Positions 17,794 through 27,709 of a stretch of 64,000 nucleotides of DNA are shown here, in pieces; position 1 is the stretch's first letter; each line of letters begins with the position of its first letter. This stretch comes from Microcoleus sp. FACHB-672 (GTDB lineage: Bacteria; Cyanobacteriota; Cyanobacteriia; Cyanobacteriales; Oscillatoriaceae), in the NCBI RefSeq assembly GCF_014695725.1, contig NZ_JACJOU010000002.1, positions 120,691-184,690 on the forward strand, given 5' to 3'. Position numbers and translations under genes: made by a program. Below the pieces are notes generated by a model that saw only the letters and a program-made list of their open reading frames with translations, made no database searches and was not told where the DNA came from.

Positions 17794-18642
17794 CTAAATT
17801 TCTTGCCGGCGCAAAAATGGAATTAGTGCATTAGACACCTTTTCAGACCAATGTTCTTGTGGGTAATGTCGGCCTTCTTCTAGTTTGACAACTTCTGCAT
17901 TTTGAAGGCTGTTAGCGAAGCTTTGTGCCTGGGAGAAAGGCAGCCAAGGATCATTCATTCCCCAGATCATCAACGTGGGTTGCTGCCATGCAGGAAAGCC
18001 GGCGGCAATTTCTGCCATTGCCGGAACCATCTGTATATTTCTGACGGTGTAGAGCAAACTGCGTCCGGCGTCGGAACTCTTGAGAAATGGACGCCGGTAC
18101 ACATCTAAATCTTTATCAGATATTTGGTAGCCGCTACCGCCTTCCAGCGTTCGGTCAACCAGTAGCGGGTCTTGCGTCATCATATCTCCCACAAGCGGCA
18201 AACCCAATTGCTTAATCTTCCAAGGCAACTTGGCATCTGTCGTCACTGGCGTATTGAGAATCACTAAGCGCTCAATTTGCTCTGAATGACGCAGCGCATA
18301 TTGCAAACCGGCAGAACCCAAAAATCCCTGAACCACTAAATAAAATCGCTCAATTTCCAAAGCTGCAATAAAGCCGGCAAGGGCGTCAATAAACGCATCT
18401 GGGGTATAGGCAAAGTCGCGCCGGTCTGGTTTAGACGATAAGCCAAACCCGATCCAGTCTGGAGCAATTGCGCGAAAACCTTGCTCTGCCAAAGCCGGCA
18501 AAACTTCATTCCAGCTGTAACTCTGGGAGGGTAAACCGTGCAGCAACAGCACCGGCAGCTTATCACTCTTGCCAATGGGCTTAGCTTGCCGGTAAAACCA
18601 CTTCAGCTTCCCTACCTCAATCAATTGTTCGTCAATTGCCAC
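17794..18642 (-). CDS. alpha/beta-fold hydrolase, nucleophile lost
   Basis: The 282-aa protein is closest in layout to haloalkane dehalogenases: oxyanion region LLHGLPSQSYSW near residue 33 and PDWIGFGLSSKP near residue 60. A C-terminal GRHYPQEHWSE offers the catalytic His. At the nucleophile elbow the expected VxHDWG or GxSxG is VVQGFLGS (near residue 103), so Asp/Ser is replaced by Gly. It is probably a non-hydrolytic or altered member. There is no signal peptide. Confidence 0.8.
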   Translation of the reverse strand: MAIDEQLIEVGKLKWFYRQAKPIGKSDKLPVLLLHGLPSQSYSWNEVLPALAEQGFRAIAPDWIGFGLSSKPDRRDFAYTPDAFIDALAGFIAALEIERFYLVVQGFLGSAGLQYALRHSEQIERLVILNTPVTTDAKLPWKIKQLGLPLVGDMMTQDPLLVDRTLEGGSGYQISDKDLDVYRRPFLKSSDAGRSLLYTVRNIQMVPAMAEIAAGFPAWQQPTLMIWGMNDPWLPFSQAQSFANSLQNAEVVKLEEGRHYPQEHWSEKVSNALIPFLRRQEI

Positions 18643-18841
18643 GATGTCTCCCCATGCCGGTGCTCGCTAACTGTTCGAGCTTACCGCCCAACGGGATTGC
18701 TGAGCAAGCCGCTTGTTAGTCAGATAAACCAAGGCAGGGGAACGCAATCGCGCTAAATTGAATAAATCCCTTAGTCGTTAGCTTTTGGCAAACGCATTGC
18801 AAATTGCTAAGTGATAAAACCTTTGTTTGCTGGCTCCTACG

Positions 18842-19909
18842 ATGACTGAAACACCACAAGACAGCCCAAATCCCGAACATAAAGACTTAATATTCTCCCT
18901 ACGGCGCAAAGAAGGCACCTGGGTAGAATGGGGACAAGCCTGCCAAACCCTGCAAAAAGCCGGTTACAACCCCCAGGAAATATTTGAAGAAACCGGCTTT
19001 GAACCGATCCAGCAAAATCAAGTAATCGTCGGTGCTCAAGTCTACAGCTCAATGGTGAGTACCGGCGTTTCAGAGGCAGCGCGAGAATACTTTGAGCGTC
19101 GCGGCAGCGAGATCCTGTATGAATTACGCATTCTGACGCAGCCGGAACGTGCCGCCGCCGCCGAATTAATCGTTGCCCAATCGCTAGATATCGAAGCCTC
19201 CCGTGACGTTGCTAAAGCAATTAAAGACTTCTCCCGGCTTGGGAAGTTACCAGAAGGCTTTACCAACCATCCGGGTGATGCCACTGCTTATTACTTTTGG
19301 AAACTCGCCAAACAAAAAGCCGATTTACAAGAGCGATCACGTTTCATTGCTCAAGGCTTGAGGTTTGCACACACGCAGACAGCTAGGCAACAAGTAGAGA
19401 AACTGCTGACAGACTTTAGCGTAGTGTCATCACAACCGGCCCCTCGCTTGCCGGTTTACCGTCTGGAAACCTCCGATGAACTGCCCCGCGTTTTGCCAAT
19501 TGTCGGGAAGATGCCCCTGACATCCGCAGAATTGCAAGCTGTGACGCCGGTGCAGGAAACTGGGCCATTTAAAATCATTCATTCAGTCGCAAACCAAGCC
19601 TGGGTTCCGATTCCTGGCTGGCAAGTGCTGCGCCAAGCCGAAGATCCCATCGTCATTTTGTGTGACAGCGAACAACTGCCCAGTCCACTTCCGGGCAAAC
19701 CCGAAGAAGTGTTAATCGTTGTAGACAGAACCCAGCAAGAATGGGATGCCAACAACTACTTTTTAGTAGAAACTGCCGGCCAGTTGCAATTGCATTGGTT
19801 TCCAGAAAGCCCAGACATCCCCATTATCGGGCGAGTGATTTTAATCATGCGTCCGAAAAAAGTTTTGGATGAAGAGTTTACAAAAGATCCTTGGCAAATT
19901 GATGAATAA
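18842..19909 (+). CDS. raf1: RuBisCO accumulation factor 1
   Basis: Raf1 is a dimeric chaperone that binds RbcL after folding and promotes L8 assembly of RuBisCO. The 355-aa protein (ATG 18842, MTETPQDS) shows the expected parts. An N-terminal helix-turn-helix-like segment (LRRKEGTWVEWGQACQTLQKAGYNPQEIFEETGFEP) is followed by the alpha domain to about residue 200 and a linker. The C-terminal beta dimerisation domain contains LPRVLPIVGKMPL and PGWQVLRQAEDPIVIL. An upstream in-frame TTG at 18827 is a weaker start. Confidence 0.9.
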   Translation: MTETPQDSPNPEHKDLIFSLRRKEGTWVEWGQACQTLQKAGYNPQEIFEETGFEPIQQNQVIVGAQVYSSMVSTGVSEAAREYFERRGSEILYELRILTQPERAAAAELIVAQSLDIEASRDVAKAIKDFSRLGKLPEGFTNHPGDATAYYFWKLAKQKADLQERSRFIAQGLRFAHTQTARQQVEKLLTDFSVVSSQPAPRLPVYRLETSDELPRVLPIVGKMPLTSAELQAVTPVQETGPFKIIHSVANQAWVPIPGWQVLRQAEDPIVILCDSEQLPSPLPGKPEEVLIVVDRTQQEWDANNYFLVETAGQLQLHWFPESPDIPIIGRVILIMRPKKVLDEEFTKDPWQIDE

Positions 19910-19993
19910 AGGTATGGGGCAAAACTACGCCCACCAAGAGGGATAGCTTTTGTTGTCGTCCTTTACCCTAACTGAGGAATAAAGCAGGGGACA

Positions 19994-20037
19994 GGGATTG
20001 AGGAAGTAAAAAGTTTTCTTGATACTTCCTCAATCCC
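19994..20037. terminator. 14-bp perfect inverted repeat after raf1
   Basis: GGGATTGAGGAAGT (19994-20007) and ACTTCCTCAATCCC (20024-20037) pair perfectly around a 16-nt loop, 85 bp after raf1 and before convergent cysC. A terminal T-run is weak, so it is either an intrinsic terminator for both genes or an RNA-stabilising hairpin. Confidence 0.5.
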
Positions 20038-20233
20038 TCTCTATCGCTTCAACTGTTTTTCCACAGCATTCACCTTTAGGATCATGCTTAAAAAAGCAAA
20101 GGGTGAGAAGAAAATCAACTCAAAACTGAGAACTGATCAGTCAGAATTTATAGAGAATTCTCCTGCCGCACCCTTCGCATTTGAAGAGATAACCGGCATC
20201 ATTGCTAGACAGTTGCCGGCCCGATTTCACATT

Positions 20234-20767
20234 TCACTTAGGAAGATAGCCGGCGGCTTCCAACTTCTGCAAAACTTTCATCGCACTTTCTTCCTCACTC
20301 TCCTGATCGGTGTGACATTCCACATCCGGGTCAGTGGGTGACTCATAAGGGTCATCAATGCCGGTGAAGTTCTTAATTTGTCCCGCCCGCGCCTTTTTGT
20401 AAAGCCCTTTCACGTCGCGATCTTCACACACTTGCAGGGGCGCATTGACATAAACCTGAACAAAATCCCCAATCCGTCCGCGCACCTCATCTCGAATCTC
20501 ACGATAGGGCGAGATCGCAGAAACTAAGACAATCACTCCATTACGCGTCAACAGATGCGCTACAAAGCCGATGCGGCGGATATTCTCATCACGGTCTTCT
20601 TTACTGAAACCTAACCCTTTGGTCAAGTTCTCACGCACAATGTCGCCGTCGAGAACTTCTACTAAGTACCCGCGCTCTCGCAGTTTCTTCTCCACTGCGC
20701 GACTAATCGTGGTCTTACCGGCACCACTGAGTCCTGTAAACCACACTGTCACCCCACGTTGTTCCAT
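20234..20767 (-). CDS. cysC: adenylylsulfate kinase
   Basis: It phosphorylates adenosine 5'-phosphosulfate to PAPS in sulfate activation. The 177-aa protein has the P-loop GLSGAGKTTISR near residue 12, and DGDIVRENLTKGLGFSKEDRDENIRRIGFVA and FVQVYVNAPLQVCEDRDVKGLYKKAR, all typical of CysC. Upstream on the same strand lie a SLC13 anion permease and a small stress-like protein, giving a sulfur-assimilation context. Confidence 0.93.
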   Translation of the reverse strand: MEQRGVTVWFTGLSGAGKTTISRAVEKKLRERGYLVEVLDGDIVRENLTKGLGFSKEDRDENIRRIGFVAHLLTRNGVIVLVSAISPYREIRDEVRGRIGDFVQVYVNAPLQVCEDRDVKGLYKKARAGQIKNFTGIDDPYESPTDPDVECHTDQESEEESAMKVLQKLEAAGYLPK

Positions 20768-20786
20768 CTTTGCTCAACTCTCGACT

Positions 20787-20850
20787 TTTTGCGATTTTAG
20801 ATTTTAGACTTTAGATTTTAGCCTTGCGTGCAGTCCAAAATCCAAAATAT
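20787..20850. repeat. TTTTAGA tandem repeat, second copy
   Basis: GATTTTAGATTTTAGAC units are followed by CCAAAATCCAAAATAT, the same arrangement as at 12624-12672. Confidence 0.55.
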
Positions 20851-20966
20851 ACTGCAAGCCGGTACAAAAAGTGCGGATTAGGTGGCCGGTCACTTTCGGA
20901 CATGGCTTAAAAATCCACCTTTCCATCACTGCGCGTTTGGGCAATCGTACTGGCATCCAGTGTCAA

Positions 20967-21398
20967 TTACTCTTCCTCAATCCATTCAATTTGTCCTAAC
21001 ATCTTCTCTAATTTGCCGGCAAGCGACGAGGAACCGCTCACCATAACCGTTGTGGGTTTCTGATTTAAAAGCTCTTGAATGTATTTTTGAGGCGACATCT
21101 CTTTAACATTCGTTTCCACAGCAATCCCCGCTTGAGAAAACCGGCTTTGCGCTTCCTGTAGAATGTCTGTAGCCAATGCGCGATAGCCTTCTAACATCGA
21201 AGTTTCTAGATTTCGCAACGCCCCAGAACCTAGCCAACCTTGCTGGCCCAAGCCGCGCACTATATCAGCGACAGAACCCGGATCGATTAAAAACACCACA
21301 TTCATGCCGGCATCGGCAAGCTTAGCTGCCTCCAGCGCCCGATTCAGTCCTTTTTCGTAAGCATAGAGGTTCGTCAACACGAGCACCTGGGTTGCCAT
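20967..21398 (-). CDS. small UspA-like protein next to the permease
   Basis: From ATG 21398 (MATQVLVLTNLYAYEKGLNRALEAAKLADAG) the protein has 143 aa, with a universal-stress-like alternation of strands and helices and a C-terminal TVMVSGSSSLAGKLEKMLG nucleotide-loop-like segment. The start follows the permease stop by 2 nt, with GGTAGGA as ribosome-binding site, so the two are translationally linked. A regulatory role for the permease is an inference. Confidence 0.6.
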   Translation of the reverse strand: MATQVLVLTNLYAYEKGLNRALEAAKLADAGMNVVFLIDPGSVADIVRGLGQQGWLGSGALRNLETSMLEGYRALATDILQEAQSRFSQAGIAVETNVKEMSPQKYIQELLNQKPTTVMVSGSSSLAGKLEKMLGQIEWIEEE

Positions 21399-21400
21399 TC

Positions 21401-22843
21401 CTACCACCTCAAACCCACGAGAGGCCAGTACAGTTTACTCATCGCTAAAAAAAACAAAAAAGTGAGAATATCTAGCCAAATTCCCAAGCGCAAGACGGCT
21501 AGGGGGCGAACAAACCCGCTGCCGACTGCGATCGCAATCGCCGGCGTGCTAACGGGAAACATGAAGCCCAAGCCGGCAGGCACAACAACACCTAGTGTAA
21601 TCGCATGGGGATCGATGCCGTAGTTAGATGCCAAAGATAGCGCCACCGGCATCAGCATTGCCACCGTTGCCGCATTGCTCATAAACTCTGTCAGGCCAAG
21701 CGCGATGAGTACAACCGCAGCAAAAATTACTAGGGGTGATTCAATTCCCAAAGCAAGCAGTTGCTTTGTCAGCGCTTCCGCTGCGCCGGTATCTCGCAAT
21801 GCAGCACTCAGGGCGATCGCACTGCCATACATCACGAAAATTCCCCAATTGACATCCTCCTCTACCTCGCGCCAATCGGCAATGCCCAGCACAAATGCCA
21901 AGGACACCCCTAAAAATCCTACTGTTGCCAGTCCTAAACGATCTCCTTGAAAGATCCATAAAACAATCGTCAGCAGCATCACACCGGCAGTATAAATTTC
22001 CCGCTGAGAAATGGGACCCAGCTTGTTATTGCGGGCTTCTAGAAACTGCTGTGCTGCCGGTAGAGAGACCTCTTCGCCTCGCCCCGCGATCAGCAGCACG
22101 ATGCCGGCTGCCAGCAACAGTACCAGCACTACTGGAATTGACCACAGTGTCCACTGTACGAAGCTAATCGTCTCGCCGGTGGCATTCTGCAAGATCCCCA
22201 AAGCTAGCGGCCCTCTTGCGCCACCTAGTAATGTTGTATTAGAGCCAATCACCGCACCCCACGCCATCGCCAAAAAAGCCGCAAAACCAAAACTCCCTCC
22301 CGGCTTGCCACCGGCAGCACGGACGACCTCAAGCACGATTGGGAACAGCATCGCGGCAACTGCGTGGGCGTTAATAAAACAAGACATCACCGCCGCCAAA
22401 CCCAAAATAGACAATATCAGCGCACTTTGATTACGGCCAAACCGGCTCACCACGGCTAAGGCTAAACGAGTGCTGAGTCCGGATCGCATGATCGGGCTGG
22501 TGAGGATCAGTGCGCCCAACACGAAAAACACCGCTTGATCGCCAAAGTAAACGTAGGTACTTTTCGTGGAAATCGCACCGCTAAAGGGTAATAAGAACAG
22601 AATCAACAAGCCGGTGACGGCAAGCGGTAGGGTATTGGTCGCCCACAAGAAAACAGCGACGCCAAACACAGCTAAGGAGCGCCTAGCCTCAATTGAAAAA
22701 CCTGGAAGCGGTAACACCAGGATGGCTGCGTAAATTGCCGCTGCCATTATGTACCAGAGCCAGCGGCCCTCTTCAGAGCGACAAAAGCGCCCAAAAGAGC
22801 GCAGACGCTCCAATATCAACGAAGAAATCGGTTTGCTGTCCAT
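21401..22843 (-). CDS. SLC13/DASS family anion:sodium symporter
   Basis: A 480-aa integral membrane protein with about 11-12 hydrophobic segments. SNTTLLGG (near residue 198) and NAATVAMLMPVALSLASNYGIDP (near residue 395) are the SNT/xNT signatures of divalent anion:sodium symporters, and the MFPVSTPAIAIAVGSGFVRP tail is also typical. It sits upstream of a small UspA-like gene and cysC, so sulfate is the likely substrate. Dicarboxylates remain possible. Confidence 0.85.
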   Translation of the reverse strand: MDSKPISSLILERLRSFGRFCRSEEGRWLWYIMAAAIYAAILVLPLPGFSIEARRSLAVFGVAVFLWATNTLPLAVTGLLILFLLPFSGAISTKSTYVYFGDQAVFFVLGALILTSPIMRSGLSTRLALAVVSRFGRNQSALILSILGLAAVMSCFINAHAVAAMLFPIVLEVVRAAGGKPGGSFGFAAFLAMAWGAVIGSNTTLLGGARGPLALGILQNATGETISFVQWTLWSIPVVLVLLLAAGIVLLIAGRGEEVSLPAAQQFLEARNNKLGPISQREIYTAGVMLLTIVLWIFQGDRLGLATVGFLGVSLAFVLGIADWREVEEDVNWGIFVMYGSAIALSAALRDTGAAEALTKQLLALGIESPLVIFAAVVLIALGLTEFMSNAATVAMLMPVALSLASNYGIDPHAITLGVVVPAGLGFMFPVSTPAIAIAVGSGFVRPLAVLRLGIWLDILTFLFFLAMSKLYWPLVGLRW

Positions 22844-23215
22844 GCCTGTTTTGAAAATTTACTGAGCCATTCTGTCGCTTCACTTTTGAAGTGATGGGCG
22901 AAGTTTGTTATGGAAATTCGGCTTTTTATTCGCTTAGAACTCGCGTTATTTACTATCAGCATTCCAAGATTTTTCTTAAATCTCGATTGCCTCTGGCACG
23001 CAAACTTGGCCGGTGTGGCAGCTTGAGAATACTAACAGAGTGAAGCACGACTTTAAACCGGCTCATTTTATATTAAGAAAATTTAACCAATAGGGGTAAA
23101 TTGTTTAATCAGAGTTATACAGTAAAAAGCATTTCTTTAGCTCACGCTAGATTGCTGTAGCTTAGCGGCCTTCTGGCGGGCACTCTAAAAGCAATCAAAG
23201 TAAGGTTGTGTCGTT
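22844..23215. other. divergent promoter region
   Basis: About 370 AT-rich bases between the divergent permease and coiled-coil protein genes. No gene seen; it must contain both promoters. Confidence 0.4.
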
Positions 23216-24535
23216 ATGTCTCGCCTCAATAATCGCGCTTTTGAAATTTTGCGTGTCGAAGTCTTTAAATGCTCTGGAAATGATATAGCCGGCAAAGTAC
23301 AGCGGGATATTGCCCTGAAGCGGTTAGAAAAACTGCGGATGCAAAATGGATCGCCGGCTACATTTGCAGAACTGCGTCAGACAGTCAGCGATATTTTGCC
23401 GAATTTCAATGAGAAAGTGCTGAAAGAGGCGGCAAATGCTAATAAGCCGAAGGGAATGTTCGGTTTACTCATGTTTGCAACCGCTTCCGTTGCCGCTGCT
23501 GCTGGGTTTATCTGGGTGGCAAATCTACCGTTTCCGATGATTCGTAAGCCGGTGGCTTCGGTGGCACCTCTGATCTTGCTGCCAAGCTACATTAAGATGG
23601 ATAACGACTACCGGCAAGCCATCTCTTTGGTGGAACAAGCCGACCAACTGGTTAACAAAGCAAGCGGGCCGGCTGATATTAATTTAGGCGCAGAAAAAGT
23701 TACGAAAGCACAAAAACACCTGAACGGACTGCCGGTGTGGTTTTTGGGCTATGAACCGAAGTTTTATTGCAGTTTCTTTGGCTGTAGTTGGAAGTTTACC
23801 TATGATGAATTTGAAATAGCCCGTAAACAGATCGGGCGCATGGAAGCAACAATCTTCCAAGAAAAGAATGCTCAAACTTTGTTATCTCAAGCAGAAGAAG
23901 GACTGAACGCAGCCAAACAGCAATATCAGCAGGCTAAACCAGGGGCAGATCAACAAAAAGCGATTGCGGCTTGGCAAGTCAGTATCGACCAAATGGGAGA
24001 GATTCCAGAATCTACTTTAGCAAATCTAATGGCGCGGAAAAAACTGCAAGCTGCTCAACGCGATTTTGCAGAAGTTGTGGGTGATACAGATGGGCGTCAG
24101 CGTACAAATACATTAATTGAAGCTGCCAAAACATTTGCGATGGCAGCAGCCGAATCTTCCCAAAATCCGCCCCATAGTGCAGATGAGTGGGGCCAGATTG
24201 CTGATTTATGGGAGCAAGCAATTAATCAACTCAAGCTCGTGCCATTACAAGATTCTGGCTACACTGATGCTGTTTCAAAAATTGCTCAGTATCAGAAAAA
24301 CTTGGGAATTGTCACAACGCGCCAGAAAGCTGAGCAAGAATCTGTGGAAGCATTACAACAGGCAAAACGCCAGATTCCAAACTTGCAACGATTAGCCAAT
24401 GCTGAAACTGAGAGTGGCGCTATAGCCGGCCAAATACAGGAAATTATCACTGATTTAGAAAATGTTAAAACCGGCACCACCGCTTATTCAGAAGCCCAAG
24501 ATTTGTTGAAATTTGCACGAGCAAAACTTAAGTAG
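23216..24535 (+). CDS. single-pass membrane protein with long helical region
   Basis: The 439-aa protein has an N-terminal cytosolic part (NRAFEILRVEVFKCSGND, then ALKRLEKLRMQNGSPATFAELRQTVSDI) and one membrane helix at about residues 80-100. The rest is Gln/Ala-rich helices resembling TPR-like repeats, with an insertion containing FYCSFFGCSWKF. Similar proteins are found in cyanobacteria without a known role. It is followed by a good terminator. Confidence 0.65.
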   Translation: MSRLNNRAFEILRVEVFKCSGNDIAGKVQRDIALKRLEKLRMQNGSPATFAELRQTVSDILPNFNEKVLKEAANANKPKGMFGLLMFATASVAAAAGFIWVANLPFPMIRKPVASVAPLILLPSYIKMDNDYRQAISLVEQADQLVNKASGPADINLGAEKVTKAQKHLNGLPVWFLGYEPKFYCSFFGCSWKFTYDEFEIARKQIGRMEATIFQEKNAQTLLSQAEEGLNAAKQQYQQAKPGADQQKAIAAWQVSIDQMGEIPESTLANLMARKKLQAAQRDFAEVVGDTDGRQRTNTLIEAAKTFAMAAAESSQNPPHSADEWGQIADLWEQAINQLKLVPLQDSGYTDAVSKIAQYQKNLGIVTTRQKAEQESVEALQQAKRQIPNLQRLANAETESGAIAGQIQEIITDLENVKTGTTAYSEAQDLLKFARAKLK

Positions 24536-24568
24536 CTTTAATTTAAAGTAATTTAGTTACTTGAAAGC

Positions 24569-24609
24569 AAAGCCGGCTTGTTACAATTCCAGTAAGTCGG
24601 CTTTTTTTT
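24569..24609 (+). terminator. intrinsic terminator
   Basis: AAAGCCGGCTT (24569-24579) pairs with AAGTCGGCTTT (24594-24604) with one mismatch, followed by eight T. It ends the membrane-protein transcript. Confidence 0.85.
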
Positions 24610-24612
24610 CTT

Positions 24613-25451
24613 AAACAATTTTATATATGAAAAACCTGATAGAGATTTAAACTACAACATTCAAGAATTTTATTTAAAATATGTTTAACTACAAGATATT
24701 TTAAATAAAATTATTCAGACAATTTTTTAGGGAGTGCTTTCGCGTAGCGTGCGCGTCAGCGCAAACATCTGGCTCCCTGGTTGAGTAGCGAGCTATCACT
24801 TTTCTCAATTAATTGTCATAATATGAGCCGGCAAGCTGCCGACTAGAAATCTGACTACCTATTTAGGATTGCTATATCTGGCAAAATAATATTTAAACTA
24901 AAACGGTATATGATTCCTCACCCCATTTAAAGAGAAATATATACTCATTTTTTTTAGCAACCAAGACTTTTCCTATAAAATTGGCAATCTAAACTGTAAA
25001 ATTCGACATTGGAAGGGGATGCAACATCTGCATATTCGCGCTAAAATACCATACTTTAATTGATCACAGCATTTAGGCTGGGTGCAGCAGTGTAAGAAGG
25101 AGCAGAATTTGTTGCAGAAGTTACAACACAGCCCCAAAGCAGTTGGGGTACTTTTACCTAATAGCGTAAAATCGAATATTTTTAAGCGGTTAAGTGATGA
25201 AAACATCGAGTTATGGACACCGGCATCAAAGGGGCAAATATTTTGAAAAGATGCAGTAGGATTTAATACTGCACTGCCAAGACCTAAAATTTGCTGCCGG
25301 CATCAAGCTGGAACATCCCCCAACAAATAACCATCAAGCGCTAACATCCCAACACAGCCCAAGGGCGTTACTCAAACCGCGCACCGGCGATACGCTCACC
25401 TGGGGTACGGAAAAACTTAACATAGATTCAATCTGCTGATTCCTTGCCAAT
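24613..25451. other. gene-free spacer with repeats
   Basis: About 840 bp without a supported gene. It contains CTTTCGCGTAGCGTGCGCGTCAG (24733-24760), a palindrome-rich dispersed element, and TTTAGGATTGCTATAT (24862), also found at 15000. A short minus-strand frame at 24973-25206 is rejected. Confidence 0.4.
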
Positions 25452-27416
25452 ATGAGCTACTGCCTCAATCCGAGCTGCCCGCAGCCGCAGAATCCGGTTA
25501 CGGTTAAGTTTTGTCTGAGTTGTGGGACAAAATTACTCCTCAAAGATCGTTACCGTGCCATTCAGCCCATTGGTCAGGGGGGTATGGGGCGAACCTTTTT
25601 GGCGGTCGATGAACACCGGCTGCGTGCTCGTTGCGTGATTAAGCAATTTTTACCGGCACCGGAAATTCAAGGCAATTCTAATGCAATGGCCAAGGCTGTC
25701 GGGCTGTTTGAGCAAGAAGCCAGACGCTTGCTGGAACTGGGGGAACAGCACTCGCAAATTCCGGGGTTGCTGGCGTATTTTGAACAAGACAAAAGCTTGT
25801 ATTTGGTGCAGCAGCTAATTGAAGGGCAAGATTTGTGGCAGGAGTTGGAAGAACAAGGGGCGTTTAGTGAAGAACAGATCCGGCTGCTATTAAATGATTT
25901 GCTGCCGGTGTTGGAGTTTGTCCATGAAAACCAAATTATCCATCGCGACATCAAACCCACGAATATTGTCAGACGCCGCAGAGATGGCCAGCTAGTAGTG
26001 ATTGATTTTGGCATCTCCAAACAGTTGAGCAGTACGGGTTTTGCCGGCACGGGAACGCGAGCCGGCACAGAAGGTTATGCACCCATCGAACAGCTTCGCA
26101 GTGGCAAAGCCTATCCAGCCAGCGACCTTTATAGTTTAGGCGTGACTTGCATTCATTTGCTGACTCATACAGCTCTAGATGAACTATTTGATCCAATGAC
26201 GGGGCGGTGGCTGTGGCGCTCGGTGCTGAGGCTAAAAGGGAAAGATGTCAGCGCTCAACTCGCGCAAGTTTTAGACAAAATGCTGAAAGAGTGGGTGAAT
26301 GATCGCTATCAGTCGGCATCGGAAGTGCTGAAAGATTTGAAAGCAGAACCCTTGAAACCGGCAACTTCACCCTATGTGCCGACCACCTTGCCGGTGAGAG
26401 GCATTCAAATGCCGCCAACTCCACCCCTCACTGTTAGGCCGGCATCCCAACCCCTGATTACCAGTACCGCAGATAGCTTCCTTCCTTTCAACGCACCGAC
26501 GACGTGGAAACGGGTTCAGATTCTCACGGGACACTCACGCTTTGTTAATTCGGTTGCCATTAGTCCAGATGGTGAGATTCTTGTTAGTGGCAGTTCTGAC
26601 AAAACGATTCAAGTGTGGAAGCTAGCAACCGGCGAGCATCTAGGTACATTCACAGGTCATTCAGATGATGTCACCTCGGTTTGCTTCAGTCCAGATGGGC
26701 AGACGATCGCCAGTGGCAGTTTGGATAGAACGATTAAACTGTGGCAGCTTTATACCGGCAAACTATTATGTACGCTAGCCGGTCATTCAGATTGGGTGCT
26801 GTCAGTTGCTTTCAGTCCGGATGGCAAGACGCTGGCGAGTGGGAGTTGGGATAAGACGATTAAAGTTTTGCATCTGGCGACTGGAAAGCTGATCTACACC
26901 CTGACGGGGCATTCTGACGGCGTGAGAGCGATCGCCTTTAGCCCCGATGGGAAGATTCTTGCTAGTGGTAGTTGGGATAGAACCCTTAACTTATGGAATT
27001 TGGCGAATGGGCAACTGCTGCACACGTTAGCCGGTCATACCGATCCGGTAAGTTCCATTGCAATTAGTCCCCGTTCCCTCACCCTTGCCAGTGGCAGTGA
27101 GGATAAGACGATTAAACTGTGGCAGTTGGGGAATGGTGGGCAATTGCAACAAACATCCCTCCGCACCCTTGCCGGTCATTCCAACTGGGTGAATACCCTC
27201 GCCATGAGTTCCCGTGCCCAGATCCTCGCAAGCGGCAGTCGGGATAAGACGATTAAAATTTGGCATTTGCCCACCGGCAAGCTGTTGCACACGCTTTCTG
27301 GAGAATCTTATTCAGTGAATTCAGTCGCCTTCAGTCCGGATGGTCAAACCCTGGTGAGTGGCAGTGAAGATAAGACGATTAAGATTTGGCGGATGTCGCC
27401 GGTGGTGGAAGGGTAA
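25452..27416 (+). CDS. serine/threonine protein kinase with C-terminal WD40 repeats
   Basis: The 654-aa cytosolic protein has, in order, a zinc-ribbon-like CLNPSCPQPQ...CLSCG (residues 4-25) and a Hanks-type kinase. The kinase shows GQGGMG near residue 40, VIK, HRDIKPTN near 164 and DFGIS near 185. A Pro-rich linker precedes seven WD40 repeats from about residue 350 (HSRFVNSVAISPDGEILVSGSSDKTIQVW and so on), forming one propeller. All catalytic residues are present, so it should be active; the partner bound by the propeller is unknown. This architecture is common in filamentous cyanobacteria. Confidence 0.93.
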   Translation: MSYCLNPSCPQPQNPVTVKFCLSCGTKLLLKDRYRAIQPIGQGGMGRTFLAVDEHRLRARCVIKQFLPAPEIQGNSNAMAKAVGLFEQEARRLLELGEQHSQIPGLLAYFEQDKSLYLVQQLIEGQDLWQELEEQGAFSEEQIRLLLNDLLPVLEFVHENQIIHRDIKPTNIVRRRRDGQLVVIDFGISKQLSSTGFAGTGTRAGTEGYAPIEQLRSGKAYPASDLYSLGVTCIHLLTHTALDELFDPMTGRWLWRSVLRLKGKDVSAQLAQVLDKMLKEWVNDRYQSASEVLKDLKAEPLKPATSPYVPTTLPVRGIQMPPTPPLTVRPASQPLITSTADSFLPFNAPTTWKRVQILTGHSRFVNSVAISPDGEILVSGSSDKTIQVWKLATGEHLGTFTGHSDDVTSVCFSPDGQTIASGSLDRTIKLWQLYTGKLLCTLAGHSDWVLSVAFSPDGKTLASGSWDKTIKVLHLATGKLIYTLTGHSDGVRAIAFSPDGKILASGSWDRTLNLWNLANGQLLHTLAGHTDPVSSIAISPRSLTLASGSEDKTIKLWQLGNGGQLQQTSLRTLAGHSNWVNTLAMSSRAQILASGSRDKTIKIWHLPTGKLLHTLSGESYSVNSVAFSPDGQTLVSGSEDKTIKIWRMSPVVEG

Positions 27417-27487
27417 GGTGAAGAAAAATTTTAAGTAGTAAAGTATTGCGCCGGTGTCTAAGGGTATGTTATGGTTATGAACCGTTG

Positions 27488-27561
<74 letters not shown>

Positions 27562-27709
27562 TTAAATAGAAGCCGTCAGGGAAAGGAATCTATCGTTTTG
27601 ACCTCAGTTCCGCTGGCTGGTACATAGCATTGATGGGTATGACAAAGAATGCCAGTTTCAGCCACTTTAAAGGATAAGTTTAAGATACGAGCTTTCAAGG
27701 GTTTGAGGG

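Noticed and set aside
24973..25206. Cys-rich 77-codon minus-strand frame
   Set aside because: Cysteines are irregularly placed and no start signal is seen.
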